Positions 34,378-42,945 of a DNA stretch of 62,029 nt are shown in pieces. The DNA comes from Microvirga arabica (lineage in GTDB: Bacteria > Pseudomonadota > Alphaproteobacteria > Rhizobiales > Beijerinckiaceae). Each line of letters begins with the position of its first letter. Position 1 is the first letter of the stretch. The position numbers and the translations under genes were made by a program. The notes below the pieces were generated by a model. It did no database searches. It was not told the origin of the DNA and saw only the letters and a list, made by a program, of their open reading frames with translations. The DNA lies in NCBI RefSeq assembly GCF_016811235.1, contig NZ_JAFBID010000031.1, positions 1-62,029 on the forward strand, in the 5' to 3' direction.

Positions 34378-35421
34378 ATGTCAGAGCGCCTGAATATGGA
34401 AACAAGGATGGTGCGCGAAGCGCAGGAGGCCCCGCAGGTGGTCTCGCGCCTGCTCGAGAGCAATGCGCCCCTCTGCCGGGAGCTGGGCGAGCGTCTGCGC
34501 GCCTCGCCTCCGCCCTTTGCCGTGACCTGCGCGCGCGGTAGCTCGGACAATGCGGCGACCTTCGTCAAATACCTGCTCGAGATCCATTCCGGTCTCGTGA
34601 CCGCCTCCGTCGGCCCGTCGGTGACCTCCGTCTACGAGGCGCGTCCGCGCATGCGCGATGCGCTGTTCCTCGCCGTGTCGCAATCGGGCCGCAGCCCAGA
34701 TATTCTCAACCTCGCCAAGGCTGGGCGCGATGATGGCGCGCTGACGGTTGCGCTGGTGAACGACACCACCTCGCCGCTCGCCTCCACCTGCGAGGTGGTG
34801 CTGCCGCTCCATGCGGGACCTGAGAAGAGCGTGGCGGCCACGAAGTCTTTCATCGCCGCGCTGGCGGCAGGCCTGCAGCTCGTCGCCCACTGGTCGCAGG
34901 ATCAAGACCTGCTGAACGCGCTCGACACCCTGCCGGACGTTCTCGCCAAAGCGTCTGCCGTCGATTGGTTCCCCGCGCTGCCGCTCCTTTCTGATGCCGA
35001 CAACCTCTTCGTCGTCGGGCGCGGTGTCGGTTTCGCCGTGGCGCAGGAAGCGGCGCTCAAGCTCAAGGAGACATCGGGCGTTCATGCGGAGGCCATGAGT
35101 GCCGCCGAGCTGATGCACGGCCCCTGGACGCTGGCCGGCGACCACTTCCCGATCCTGGTCCTCAGCCAGCAGGACGAGACGCTCAGCGGCGTCAACGATC
35201 TTGTGACGAAGCTGAACGAACAGGGCGTTCCCGTCGTGGTGGCCGGCGCGGCGGAAGGTCCTGCCTCCGTGATGCTGCCGCCGGTCGAGGATGTGCATCC
35301 CTATCTTGCCCCGATCGCTCTCATTCAGAGCTTTTATCCTCTCGTGAACGCCATTGCGCTGGCACGCGGGCGCAATCCCGACAGCCCGCCGCGGCTGCGC
35401 AAGGTGACGGAGACCGTCTGA
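34378..35421 (+). CDS. SIS-domain glucosamine-6-phosphate deaminase, NagB-II/AgaS-like
   Basis: A 347-residue protein with two SIS domains, related to the isomerase half of GlmS but without the glutaminase domain: the NagB-II/AgaS type. SIS motifs are visible as CARGSSDNAATFVKYLLE (about 51-68) and AVSQSGRSPDILN (about 99-111), and ALKLKETSGVHAEAMSAAELMHGP (about 226-249) is the GlmS-like active-site block. It would turn GlcN-6P into Fru-6P and ammonia. I start at MSERLNMETRM, with GAGGA upstream. Its stop overlaps the NagA start (TGATG). Third-position GC seems higher than in nanEK, which may mean a separate origin of the nagB-nagA pair. Confidence 0.88.
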   Translation: MSERLNMETRMVREAQEAPQVVSRLLESNAPLCRELGERLRASPPPFAVTCARGSSDNAATFVKYLLEIHSGLVTASVGPSVTSVYEARPRMRDALFLAVSQSGRSPDILNLAKAGRDDGALTVALVNDTTSPLASTCEVVLPLHAGPEKSVAATKSFIAALAAGLQLVAHWSQDQDLLNALDTLPDVLAKASAVDWFPALPLLSDADNLFVVGRGVGFAVAQEAALKLKETSGVHAEAMSAAELMHGPWTLAGDHFPILVLSQQDETLSGVNDLVTKLNEQGVPVVVAGAAEGPASVMLPPVEDVHPYLAPIALIQSFYPLVNAIALARGRNPDSPPRLRKVTETV

Positions 35422-36560
35422 TGGCCGTTGCTCTGACCGGCGCCCGCATCTTCGACGGGTCGCACATGCTCGACGGCCGCGCCGTGTTAATCGAGAACGG
35501 CCGCATCGCGGGCGTGCCGCATGTTCAGGACCTCGGCACCGGAATCGAACGCCGCGCAGTGAGCGGCCTGCTGGCTCCCGGCTTCATCGACGTTCAGGTC
35601 AATGGCGGCGGCGGCGTTCTCTACAACGATGTGCGGACCGTCGAAGGGCTGAGAACCATTGCGCAGGCGCACCGCGCCTATGGCACCACGGGGCTCCTGC
35701 CGACCTTCATCACCGACACCCGCGAGATGATGGCGGAAGCGATGGAGGCGATGCGCGAGGCACTGGCGGCCCGCATCCCAGGCGTTCTCGGAATCCATGT
35801 CGAGGGTCCCTTCATCAGCCCCGAGCGCAAGGGCGTGCACAATCCTGCCTTCATGCGCCCGATGGAGGACGAGGACATCGCGATCCTGACCTCCCTGAAG
35901 GAGGGCCGCACCCTCGTGACGCTGGCGCCCGAGCGCAACAGCATGGATTCCATTGCGCGGCTTGCCTCCGCCGGCGTGTTGATCTGCGCCGGGCATACGG
36001 CGAGCGACTATGACACGGTCATGGAAGCCACCCGCCACGGCCTGCGCGGCTTCACGCATCTCTTCAACGCCATGCCGCCGCTCGCCGGTCGCGACCCCGG
36101 TCCCGTGGGTGCGGCGCTCGACAGCCGTGACACCTGGTGCGGCCTCATCGTCGACGGCCATCATGTGAGCGACGCTGCCTTGCGCGTGGCCATTGCCGCC
36201 AAGGGCACGGAGCGGATGATGCTCGTGACCGATGCTATGTCGGTGACCGGCACGGACCTGACGAGCTTCGAGCTCCACGGCCGCCCGATCTACCGCAAGG
36301 ATGGCAGGCTCACGACGGAGGACGGAACGCTGGCCGGCTCCGATCTCGACATGGCGAGCGCCGTGCGCAACAGCGTCGAGCGCTTAGGCCTCGCCCTGCC
36401 GGACGTGCTGCGGATGGCTTCGCTCGTGCCGGCGAGCTTCCTGCGGCTCGATCATGAACTTGGCCGCATCGCACCTGGATATCGGGCCGATCTCGTCCTC
36501 CTCGACGACAGCCTGCAGGTGAGGCAGACTTGGATTGGCGGAATGGCACTATCAACGTAA
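35421..36560 (+). CDS. nagA: N-acetylglucosamine-6-phosphate deacetylase
   Basis: A 379-residue amidohydrolase. Family blocks: LLAPGFIDVQVNGGGGVLYND (about 50-70), the metal Glu in GIHVEGPFISPERKGVHNPAF (about 124-144), CAGHTASDYD and FTHLFNAMPPL with metal histidines, and the catalytic Asp in MLVTDAMSVTG. The first metal HxH is replaced by QVN, as in E. coli NagA, consistent with a single-metal enzyme. It removes acetate from GlcNAc-6P to give GlcN-6P. It is last in the catabolic arm, coupled to the deaminase by a one-base overlap. Confidence 0.95.
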   Translation: MAVALTGARIFDGSHMLDGRAVLIENGRIAGVPHVQDLGTGIERRAVSGLLAPGFIDVQVNGGGGVLYNDVRTVEGLRTIAQAHRAYGTTGLLPTFITDTREMMAEAMEAMREALAARIPGVLGIHVEGPFISPERKGVHNPAFMRPMEDEDIAILTSLKEGRTLVTLAPERNSMDSIARLASAGVLICAGHTASDYDTVMEATRHGLRGFTHLFNAMPPLAGRDPGPVGAALDSRDTWCGLIVDGHHVSDAALRVAIAAKGTERMMLVTDAMSVTGTDLTSFELHGRPIYRKDGRLTTEDGTLAGSDLDMASAVRNSVERLGLALPDVLRMASLVPASFLRLDHELGRIAPGYRADLVLLDDSLQVRQTWIGGMALST

Positions 36561-37036
36561 CTGGGCGCTGACGTGATGCTGCCATAGATAAACGATCAAC
36601 ACGACTCACCATCCCCGGTATGCCCATCATCGCTTTCCGGCTGAAGGCATCAGCTATGCCGTGTTGAGGAGATGCTCACCGCCCGAGAAAGCTGTCCTCG
36701 GAATAGGAGAGCATAAGCGTTTGTGGGGCAATTAGTCCAAGATCGTTCTCAAGAGCAGCCTCTCCAAGACGTTGAAGTTGTCGTCGAATGGGCCCGCTCT
36801 CAAGCGCTTCATACCTGCTCCACAAAACCTCATGGTCTCGACAATCTACCGTAGAAGTAGGTATTTGAGTCAAGCGCGTGATCAAATCTCATGGAGGTTC
36901 AGGCGGCCGCTGAAACCCGCGCGATCACTTTGATCTCGAAGTCGAAGCCTGCAAGCCTGTGGAACAGTGGGAGAGACTGCACCCGCATTATCCCTCAGCA
37001 TGAATGGCTTACCGTGCCGATTGGCGTCGTGACCTC
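36561..37036. other. Spacer after nagA
   Basis: No gene I can support. A 69-codon minus-strand frame with TTG start (36676-36885) is open but has no recognised features. The right part grades into the ImuB remnant. Confidence 0.35.
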
Positions 37037-37273
37037 ATGCCGAATAAACCTGAGTCCGTGGTAGCGACTACCCTCCTGCCCGATCATCCTCCGGCGTTGC
37101 TCATCTGGCGACATGTCCGCCACAAAGTGATCCGAGCCGATAGTCCGGAACGGACCACTTCGGAGTAGTGGTTAAGTGAGGAGCAGAAGACGGTACGCAA
37201 TTACTACCGTCTTGAGACGGACCCGGGCGGGCGCTATCACGTCTTCCGCAACGCTCCTGCTATCGATGGCTGA
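37037..37273 (+). pseudogene. Remnant of the C-terminus of ImuB (Y-family polymerase-like)
   Basis: In one frame the sequence reads MPNKPESVVATTLLPDHPP, then ALLIWRHVRHKVIRADSPERT, then TSE, a TAG stop (37166-37168), then WLSEEQKTVRNYYRLETDPG and RYHVFRNAP to a TGA at 37271. The order (PP..F.WR...H.V..A.GPERI..EWW....RDYYR.E...G.RFW.FR) is the C-terminal domain of ImuB, the SOS-mutagenesis accessory polymerase of alphaproteobacteria. The stop replaces the first Trp of the WW pair. The polymerase domain and imuA/dnaE2 partners are absent here. Confidence 0.6.
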
Positions 37274-37350
37274 CGCTGATGGATGCCCGGATGCTAGGGT
37301 GACCGAAACTCAGTAGCCGCTTCCGACCAGCACAGTATGATCGTGTGAGG

Positions 37351-38799
37351 CTAGCTGATCGTAGGATCTCCCCAGTCAGACACAGACTTAACGGTCAGAA
37401 ATTCCTCTAAGCCCCAGACGCCCCCCTCGCGGGCACCTCCAGAGTGGCGGACACCCCCAAAAGGAGATCCTGCGCCACGTGGCTGTCCGTTCATTTCCAC
37501 CATGCCCGAGTGCAAGCGCCGCGCGACTCGATTGCGCTTCTCAGGATTTTGGCTTTGCACATAGTTCGTCAAGCCGTAGAGGGTGGAGTTGGCGATCTGC
37601 ACAGCTTCATCCTCACTGTCAAACGGGATGATTGACAGGACAGGTCCGAAAATCTCCTCCTGGGCGATGGTCATGCTATTCGCGACATCCGCGAATACAG
37701 TTGGTTTAATAAAGTAACCTTTGTTGAACTCCGCAGGCCGACCTAATCCCCCCGTCACGAGCCGGGCACCCTCGCGAATGCCGGTCTCGATCAGGGTCTG
37801 GACTCGCTCGAATTGCCGAGCCGAAACCACAGGCCCGATATGGGGCCCAGGTAAATTAGATGCTCCAACGGGTGTGGCTTCAGCCGCTTGCCGCGCTTTT
37901 TCAACGGCATCGTCGTAGATCGAACGTTCGACAAGCATTCGCGTTGGTGCATTACAGCTCTGACCGCTGTTGGAGAAGCACTGCTTGACCCCACGCTCGA
38001 TTGCTTGATCGTCTGCATCAGCAAACACTACGTTTGCACCTTTGCCACCCAGTTCCAGAGCAACCCGCTTAAAGGTATCTGCAGCACCCCTAAGCACCTT
38101 TCGCCCTGCTCCAGTAGACCCTGTAAAGCTGATCATCGCGACATCTGGATGCGAGACCAAGGCATTGCCAGCTTCTTCACCATCACCGTGAACGAGGTTG
38201 AACACTCCCGCTGGGACCCCGGCCTCTTGGATGATCTCGGCCAGCAGCGAAGATGATATGGGTGCGAACTCGGAAGGTTTCAGAACCATCGTGCACCCGG
38301 TCAGCAACGCTGGAATGACTTTCAGTGCGACTTGATGCATCGGCCAGTTCCAGGGTGTAATCAGCGCAACGACCCCGATCGGCTCCATGAGGATCCGGTC
38401 ATTTGGTGCATGATCGCCGAGGGGGCGAATGAACTGGAACCTCTTCACCGCCTCAAGAAAATTCGTCATGTGCCTTTGGGCGGCCGGCGCTTGCCGGGTT
38501 CGGGCGAGATCAATCGGCGCACCCATCTCCGTGGAGATTGCTTGAGCGACTTCCTCGATCCGCGAGGAGTAGATCGAATGAATCCGTTCGATGAGCCCTA
38601 TCCGCTCCGTCAGGTCGGCGGATGACCAAGCCGGGAACGCAGCCTTGGCTGCGGCGACAGCAGCATTGACATCACCTGAGTTGCCCAAGGAGACGATACC
38701 GACAGGCTCTTCGGTAGTTGGGCTGACCAACACGTGTTCCGCGGTTGACTGTGTCGACACCCAGCGGCCGCCAACGTAAAACCGTCTTAGTTCAAGCAT
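37351..38799 (-). CDS. NAD(P)-dependent aldehyde dehydrogenase
   Basis: A 482-residue ALDH. The oxyanion Asn lies in LITPWNWPMHQ, the NAD loop is ISFTGSTGAGRKV, the catalytic Glu in ALELGGKGANVV, and the nucleophile Cys in FSNSGQSCNAPTRM. I start at MLELRRFYVGG, because the longer frame covers the neighbouring gene. It overlaps the stop of the ABC ATPase by 8 bp and is the last gene of the operon. It would oxidise an aldehyde intermediate, for example a ketoglutaric semialdehyde from sugar-acid dehydration. The substrate is inferred from context only. Confidence 0.93.
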   Translation of the reverse strand: MLELRRFYVGGRWVSTQSTAEHVLVSPTTEEPVGIVSLGNSGDVNAAVAAAKAAFPAWSSADLTERIGLIERIHSIYSSRIEEVAQAISTEMGAPIDLARTRQAPAAQRHMTNFLEAVKRFQFIRPLGDHAPNDRILMEPIGVVALITPWNWPMHQVALKVIPALLTGCTMVLKPSEFAPISSSLLAEIIQEAGVPAGVFNLVHGDGEEAGNALVSHPDVAMISFTGSTGAGRKVLRGAADTFKRVALELGGKGANVVFADADDQAIERGVKQCFSNSGQSCNAPTRMLVERSIYDDAVEKARQAAEATPVGASNLPGPHIGPVVSARQFERVQTLIETGIREGARLVTGGLGRPAEFNKGYFIKPTVFADVANSMTIAQEEIFGPVLSIIPFDSEDEAVQIANSTLYGLTNYVQSQNPEKRNRVARRLHSGMVEMNGQPRGAGSPFGGVRHSGGAREGGVWGLEEFLTVKSVSDWGDPTIS

Positions 38800-39877
38800 G
38801 CTGTTTGATTCCTCGGGTACTGACGTGAATACGGGGCGTCCCGCTGTCATCGAAGATGTGGATGAGATCAGGCGGCACCGTGAGATGGATAACCTCGCCG
38901 GGCTGCACGAATGTTCGGCCCCGTATGAGAATCCGGACGACCTGGCCGCTCATACGCGCCGTGATTTGGGTTTCGGATCCCGTCGGCTCGACAACTGAAA
39001 CTGTCGCCGGCCAACCTGCGTCCGAAAGCTCAAAATGCTCGGGCCGAACGCCGATGGTCGCTCGCCCCTTGTCCCCGAGATTGTTCGCTGGCACGTGAAG
39101 GGTTGTCCCGTCCTCAAGACGGACATGCGATCCATTCACGACACTACCTTCGATGAAGTTCATCGGTGGCGAGCCGATAAACGCGGCGACAAATCGACTG
39201 GCCGGGCTATCGTAGAGTTCAAGCGGTGACCCTTGCTGTTCAATCACACCCCCGTTCATGACGACCACTCGGTCTGCAAGGGTCATTGCCTCGATCTGAT
39301 CGTGAGTTACGTAGACCGTCGTCGTCTTCAATCGCTGGTGAAGCTCTTTGATCTCAGAGCGCATCTGAACGCGCAGCTTTGCGTCCAGATTCGAGAGAGG
39401 CTCATCGAAAAGGAACACATTCGGCTCGCGTACGATGGCTCGTCCCATTGCAACTCTTTGGCGCTGGCCGCCAGAAAGCGCCCGTGGCTTGCGATCCAGC
39501 AGGTGCTCAAGGCCGAGAATCCGGGCAGCATTATTCACCCGGCTTTCGATCTCCGGCTTCGACATGCGACGCTGGCGCAACGCAAATCCCATATTGTCGC
39601 GCACATTCATATGCGGATAGAGAGCATAGTTCTGAAACACCATTGCGATGTTGCGATCCTTCGGTGCGACATGGTTCACGAGCCTGTCACTGATCACGAT
39701 GTCGCCTGCAGTGATGTCTTCTAGACCTGCAATCATTCGCAACAAAGTTGACTTGCCGCAGCCGGATGGCCCGACCAAGGCAACAAACTCGCCGTCGTTT
39801 ATGTGAAGAGACACGCCATGTAAGACTTCGACATTGCCATACGACTTTCGAACATTTCGAATATCGACTGTCCCCAT
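38792..39877 (-). CDS. Carbohydrate ABC importer ATP-binding protein (UgpC/MalK type)
   Basis: A 361-residue CUT1-type ATPase. Walker A is GPSGCGKSTLL (about 36-46), the signature ALSGGQRQRVAMGRAI, Walker B FLFDEPLSNLDAKLR, and the H-loop YVTHDQIEAM. The C-terminal TOBE/OB regulatory domain contains TIGVRPEHFELSD. It serves two permeases and a binding protein in the same operon, with a GntR gene between. It probably energises uptake of a sugar, polyol or sugar acid. Confidence 0.95.
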   Translation of the reverse strand: MGTVDIRNVRKSYGNVEVLHGVSLHINDGEFVALVGPSGCGKSTLLRMIAGLEDITAGDIVISDRLVNHVAPKDRNIAMVFQNYALYPHMNVRDNMGFALRQRRMSKPEIESRVNNAARILGLEHLLDRKPRALSGGQRQRVAMGRAIVREPNVFLFDEPLSNLDAKLRVQMRSEIKELHQRLKTTTVYVTHDQIEAMTLADRVVVMNGGVIEQQGSPLELYDSPASRFVAAFIGSPPMNFIEGSVVNGSHVRLEDGTTLHVPANNLGDKGRATIGVRPEHFELSDAGWPATVSVVEPTGSETQITARMSGQVVRILIRGRTFVQPGEVIHLTVPPDLIHIFDDSGTPRIHVSTRGIKQHA

Positions 39878-39957
39878 CGCAGATTCCTCCTGTTATAGAT
39901 TCCCGACTGACCGGCCTAGTTCGACGCCCTTGTCAGGCGCTTTTCGCAATTCAATCA

Positions 39958-40644
39958 TCAAACTTCGGGATCGGGCGTTCCCGGTGCCGACAGTTCCTTC
40001 ATTGCTCGGATGAGGAAATCACCAGTAATCCTCTCATGCTCGCGTGCCATCTCCGCTGCGGCCTGAAACTCGCCGGCGCGGATGAGATCCCGGATCCGTC
40101 GGTGCTCTTTCTGAGCCTCCTCTAACCGCGCGCGTTGCGGAGGAAGACCATGGCGCTGACTCGACATCAGCCCGAGCATGTTATTCAGGAGTCTGTAGCA
40201 AAGGGGCGATTGTGGATTGTCACAAAGAAGTTCGTGGAACTCATAGTTCTTGGACGCGAACTGCTGAAAGTCGCCTAGGTTCAGCGCTTCTTCCAGTTCA
40301 TCGACGACCTTGTCGATCTTGTTCAAGCGCGCTTCGTTGAAGTTCGGCGCTCCTAATTCAATTGCGAGTTCGCAGATCCGACCACGCAATGCGCTGATCT
40401 CACGGATCTGATCCGGGTGGAGACCCTTCACAACAGCCCCGACATGACTTTGGACTTCCAGCCAGCCTTCTGATTCCAGGCTTCGGATCGCCTCGCGGAT
40501 TGGCGTCTCGCTGATCCCCAGCGCGGTGGAAACCTCACGAGTTGTAATCCGATCGCCAGGACGCACAGCGCCGGACAACACCATCTCTTTTATGTGGCGC
40601 CGGGCAATTTCAGTTTTCGTGACGTGAATATTCGGGTGTTCCAT
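39958..40644 (-). CDS. GntR family regulator with FCD domain
   Basis: A 228-residue FadR-subfamily regulator, starting MEHPNIHVTKTEIARRHIKEMVLSGAVRPGDRI. The HTH continues as TREVSTALGISETPIREAIRSLESEGWLEV, and the FCD domain includes YEFHELLCDNP and AREHERITGDFL. It is embedded within the operon it probably controls. The best target is the ATATTCTATAGAATAT palindrome upstream of the binding-protein gene at 47440. The inducer is probably the imported acid or its dehydration product. Confidence 0.92.
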   Translation of the reverse strand: MEHPNIHVTKTEIARRHIKEMVLSGAVRPGDRITTREVSTALGISETPIREAIRSLESEGWLEVQSHVGAVVKGLHPDQIREISALRGRICELAIELGAPNFNEARLNKIDKVVDELEEALNLGDFQQFASKNYEFHELLCDNPQSPLCYRLLNNMLGLMSSQRHGLPPQRARLEEAQKEHRRIRDLIRAGEFQAAAEMAREHERITGDFLIRAMKELSAPGTPDPEV

Positions 40645-40678
40645 GAAGTATTCCAAAGGCTGCTAGAGGGATGGAGAC

Positions 40679-41539
40679 TTAGCCTTTCGTAGCTCCGTCA
40701 GCTAAGCCTTGAATCAGCCACTTTTGCACCAGCAGAGCGAAGATGACGACGGGGACCACCGTAATGGTTCCAACAGCAGTCAAGGCTCCCCAGTTTGCAC
40801 CGTTGATGGTGTCTCCAGCAATTCCGGCGATGGCAACCGGGATCGTGGAAGCCACCCGGTTCGTGAGAACCAGTGCAAAGAGGAGCTCTTCCCAGGCCAG
40901 GATCATGCTGAAGATCAGCGTTGAGATCAGGCCAGGCAGGGAGATCGGCAATATGATCTTGAAAAATGCCCCATACCGCGAACAACCATCGATCATTGCG
41001 GATTCCTCCAATTCCCGGGGCAGAGAAAGAAAGAAGCTACGCATCAGCCACATGACGTACGGGATAAGGAAGGTGCTATAGGCCAGGATGAGCGTGATGT
41101 GCTTATCCGTCAGGCCAAGCTGCCGGGCCACCAGAAACATGGGTACAGCGAGCGCTATGGGCGGCACGCCCCGGGATAGGAGGATAAGGACCCCGAAAGT
41201 TGCCGCACCGCGAAGCCGGATGCGAGCGAGCGCGTAGCCCGCCATCGTCCCGACCACAATCGACAGTAGGCCTGACCCTGCGGCCACGATAACCGTATTA
41301 ATCAGGCGGCGCTCAATATCAGCTCGCCTGAAATACTCCACATAGGTGGAAATGGTTGGCGTGAAGAAGAACTTTGGCGGACTGGTAAAGATGTCAACCT
41401 GGTGCTTGAAGGAGGTCAGAACCATCCAGAAGACCGGGAAAAGGAAGAGTAGGGTTATGGCGACTCCAGTGACGATCCGGATCCGGTGACCGAGTTGTCC
41501 AGAAGAGCGACGTGGAGCGGCCGTGGCGACTATGGTCAA
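40679..41539 (-). CDS. Carbohydrate ABC importer permease (MalG/UgpE type)
   Basis: A 286-residue permease with six TM segments. TM1 is VTGVAITLLFLFPVFWMVLTSFK. The EAA loop reads LPRELEESAMIDGCSRYGAFFKIILPIS. The most likely start is TTG at 41539, whose bases overlap the TGA stop of the partner permease (TTGA), a common coupling arrangement; no ATG fits. The longer open frame upstream overlaps the partner. It has normal length and is a partner of the permease at 41536-42456. Confidence 0.9.
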   Translation of the reverse strand: MTIVATAAPRRSSGQLGHRIRIVTGVAITLLFLFPVFWMVLTSFKHQVDIFTSPPKFFFTPTISTYVEYFRRADIERRLINTVIVAAGSGLLSIVVGTMAGYALARIRLRGAATFGVLILLSRGVPPIALAVPMFLVARQLGLTDKHITLILAYSTFLIPYVMWLMRSFFLSLPRELEESAMIDGCSRYGAFFKIILPISLPGLISTLIFSMILAWEELLFALVLTNRVASTIPVAIAGIAGDTINGANWGALTAVGTITVVPVVIFALLVQKWLIQGLADGATKG

Positions 41540-42456
41540 AATCGTTCCTCCAGCTTCCGGCTGCCATAAAGAAAGATCCCTGTTAGAACCATCGTGAGTA
41601 CAAGCACGATTACGGCCATGGCAGAGGATTCCGCGAACCGTAGAGATCGGAAGGCTTCTTCGTAGATAAACAAGTTGAGGACGTTTGTGGCTTTGCCCGG
41701 GCCGCCATAGGTTGCGGCCAGGACAATGTCGAACATTTTGACAGCTCCAAGCCAGCGAATCACGAAGGTAGCCGTGATGATCGGGATGAGCAGAGGCAGC
41801 GCAATCGACCAAAGCGTCGACCACCAGTTGGCCCCATCGATCTTTGCTGCTTCAAAGACGTCCTTTGGTAGCGCCAGAAGAGCAGCCGTGGCAATGAGAA
41901 CGATAAACGGCGTCCACCGCCAGGTGTCGATGATGATCACCGCAGCCATTGCTAGGTTCGCGTCGCCAAACCAATCCAGCGGCCCAATCCCAATACCCTG
42001 CAGCGCATAGTTCATCAGTCCCCAAAGTGGATCGAGGATCATGCGCCAGATCCCACCGGCAACTACGGGGGCGACAACCATCGGGATAATGAACAGAGCC
42101 CGGACCATGCCACGCCCGCCCCACTCCGCATTGATCAGAAAGGCAATGGCAAAGCCTAGAGCGACCTGGAGCGGCAGCGCGAAAACGAGGTATACCAAGG
42201 TTACTTTCAGAGCGTCCCAGAAGCGATAGTCGTTCAGGACGTCTTCGTAGTTAGCCCAACCGACCCATTCGTCCGCACCGAAAGTCGATAGATCGAATGT
42301 CGAAAAGCTGATGTCGATTGTATAGAAGATCGGGTACGCGAGAGTGACCAGCAAGAGAACGATTGAGGGCATCATGAATGACCATCGAGTCATCAGATCG
42401 CCTGCTCGTCCCCGCATTTCCGTGTGTATGCTGTGAGATCTTTGGTTCGCAGTCAC
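41536..42456 (-). CDS. Carbohydrate ABC importer permease (MalF/UgpA type)
   Basis: A 306-residue permease. The N-terminal cytosolic stretch is followed by TM1 (WSFMMPSIVLLLVTLAYPIFYTI). The EAA loop is LPKDVFEAAKIDGANWWSTLWSIALPLL. Six TM helices are predicted. A GTG start at 42456 is used as annotated; in-frame ATGs a little downstream are alternatives. It couples with the following permease by a 4-base overlap. Confidence 0.92.
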   Translation of the reverse strand: MTANQRSHSIHTEMRGRAGDLMTRWSFMMPSIVLLLVTLAYPIFYTIDISFSTFDLSTFGADEWVGWANYEDVLNDYRFWDALKVTLVYLVFALPLQVALGFAIAFLINAEWGGRGMVRALFIIPMVVAPVVAGGIWRMILDPLWGLMNYALQGIGIGPLDWFGDANLAMAAVIIIDTWRWTPFIVLIATAALLALPKDVFEAAKIDGANWWSTLWSIALPLLIPIITATFVIRWLGAVKMFDIVLAATYGGPGKATNVLNLFIYEEAFRSLRFAESSAMAVIVLVLTMVLTGIFLYGSRKLEERF

Positions 42457-42471
42457 GTGGTACCTTCCGAT

Positions 42472-42945
42472 CTAGTTCACGTCACGGTAGATCTTGCCCC
42501 GTCGGCGAACTGGCTCCAGCAATGACCAATCGCCCTGAGGAACGTCAAATCCAATCGGGAATGGTGGCCGTCGTTCCATTCCCAAGAATGCCATCACCCT
42601 GTCGTCGCGGTAGTAACATCGCACCGTCACAGCCTCTAGGACCCCGGTCAGATCGGGGTAGGCTGACCGGAAGCTGGTTAGAAGCGCCGCCTGCTGAGCA
42701 GGCGGCAGTGCGTCTATCCGTTGCCCAGCCATCTCGTTGAGAACGTGAAGTGCGTGCCGTAGCGCGGGCAGGTCACGACCGATAGACCGAAGAATGTCGG
42801 TGAAAATCTTAGGATCGGCGGCTCCAGGTAGCTCCAGTTCATCGCTGGATGGAATCATATGGCTGACGACGCAGAAGAGCGCCTCCTGTTCGGGACCGGA
42901 GAGTTTGCCAGTGCCGACTGATTGAGAGAGCACATTCACCTCCAT
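42472..42945 (-). CDS. Gluconate 2-dehydrogenase subunit 3-like protein
   Basis: A 157-residue protein like the small (gamma) subunit of membrane-bound FAD gluconate 2-dehydrogenases: LSGPEQEALFCVVSHMIPSSDELELPGAADPKIFTDIL is the family's N-terminal helix set. The usual twin-arginine signal of periplasmic gamma subunits is absent, so it may act in the cytosol or be carried by its partner. The ATG follows the stop of the GMC oxidoreductase immediately (TAA then ATG), implying a 1:1 complex. No cytochrome c subunit gene is present in the operon, unlike the classical three-subunit enzyme. Confidence 0.82.
   Translation of the reverse strand: MEVNVLSQSVGTGKLSGPEQEALFCVVSHMIPSSDELELPGAADPKIFTDILRSIGRDLPALRHALHVLNEMAGQRIDALPPAQQAALLTSFRSAYPDLTGVLEAVTVRCYYRDDRVMAFLGMERRPPFPIGFDVPQGDWSLLEPVRRRGKIYRDVN

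Noticed and set aside
34381..35298. A 305-codon minus-strand frame
   Set aside because: It is antisense to the SIS-domain deaminase; composition reflects codon mirroring.
36676..36885. A 69-codon minus-strand frame
   Set aside because: TTG start and no recognised features; it could be real but cannot be supported.
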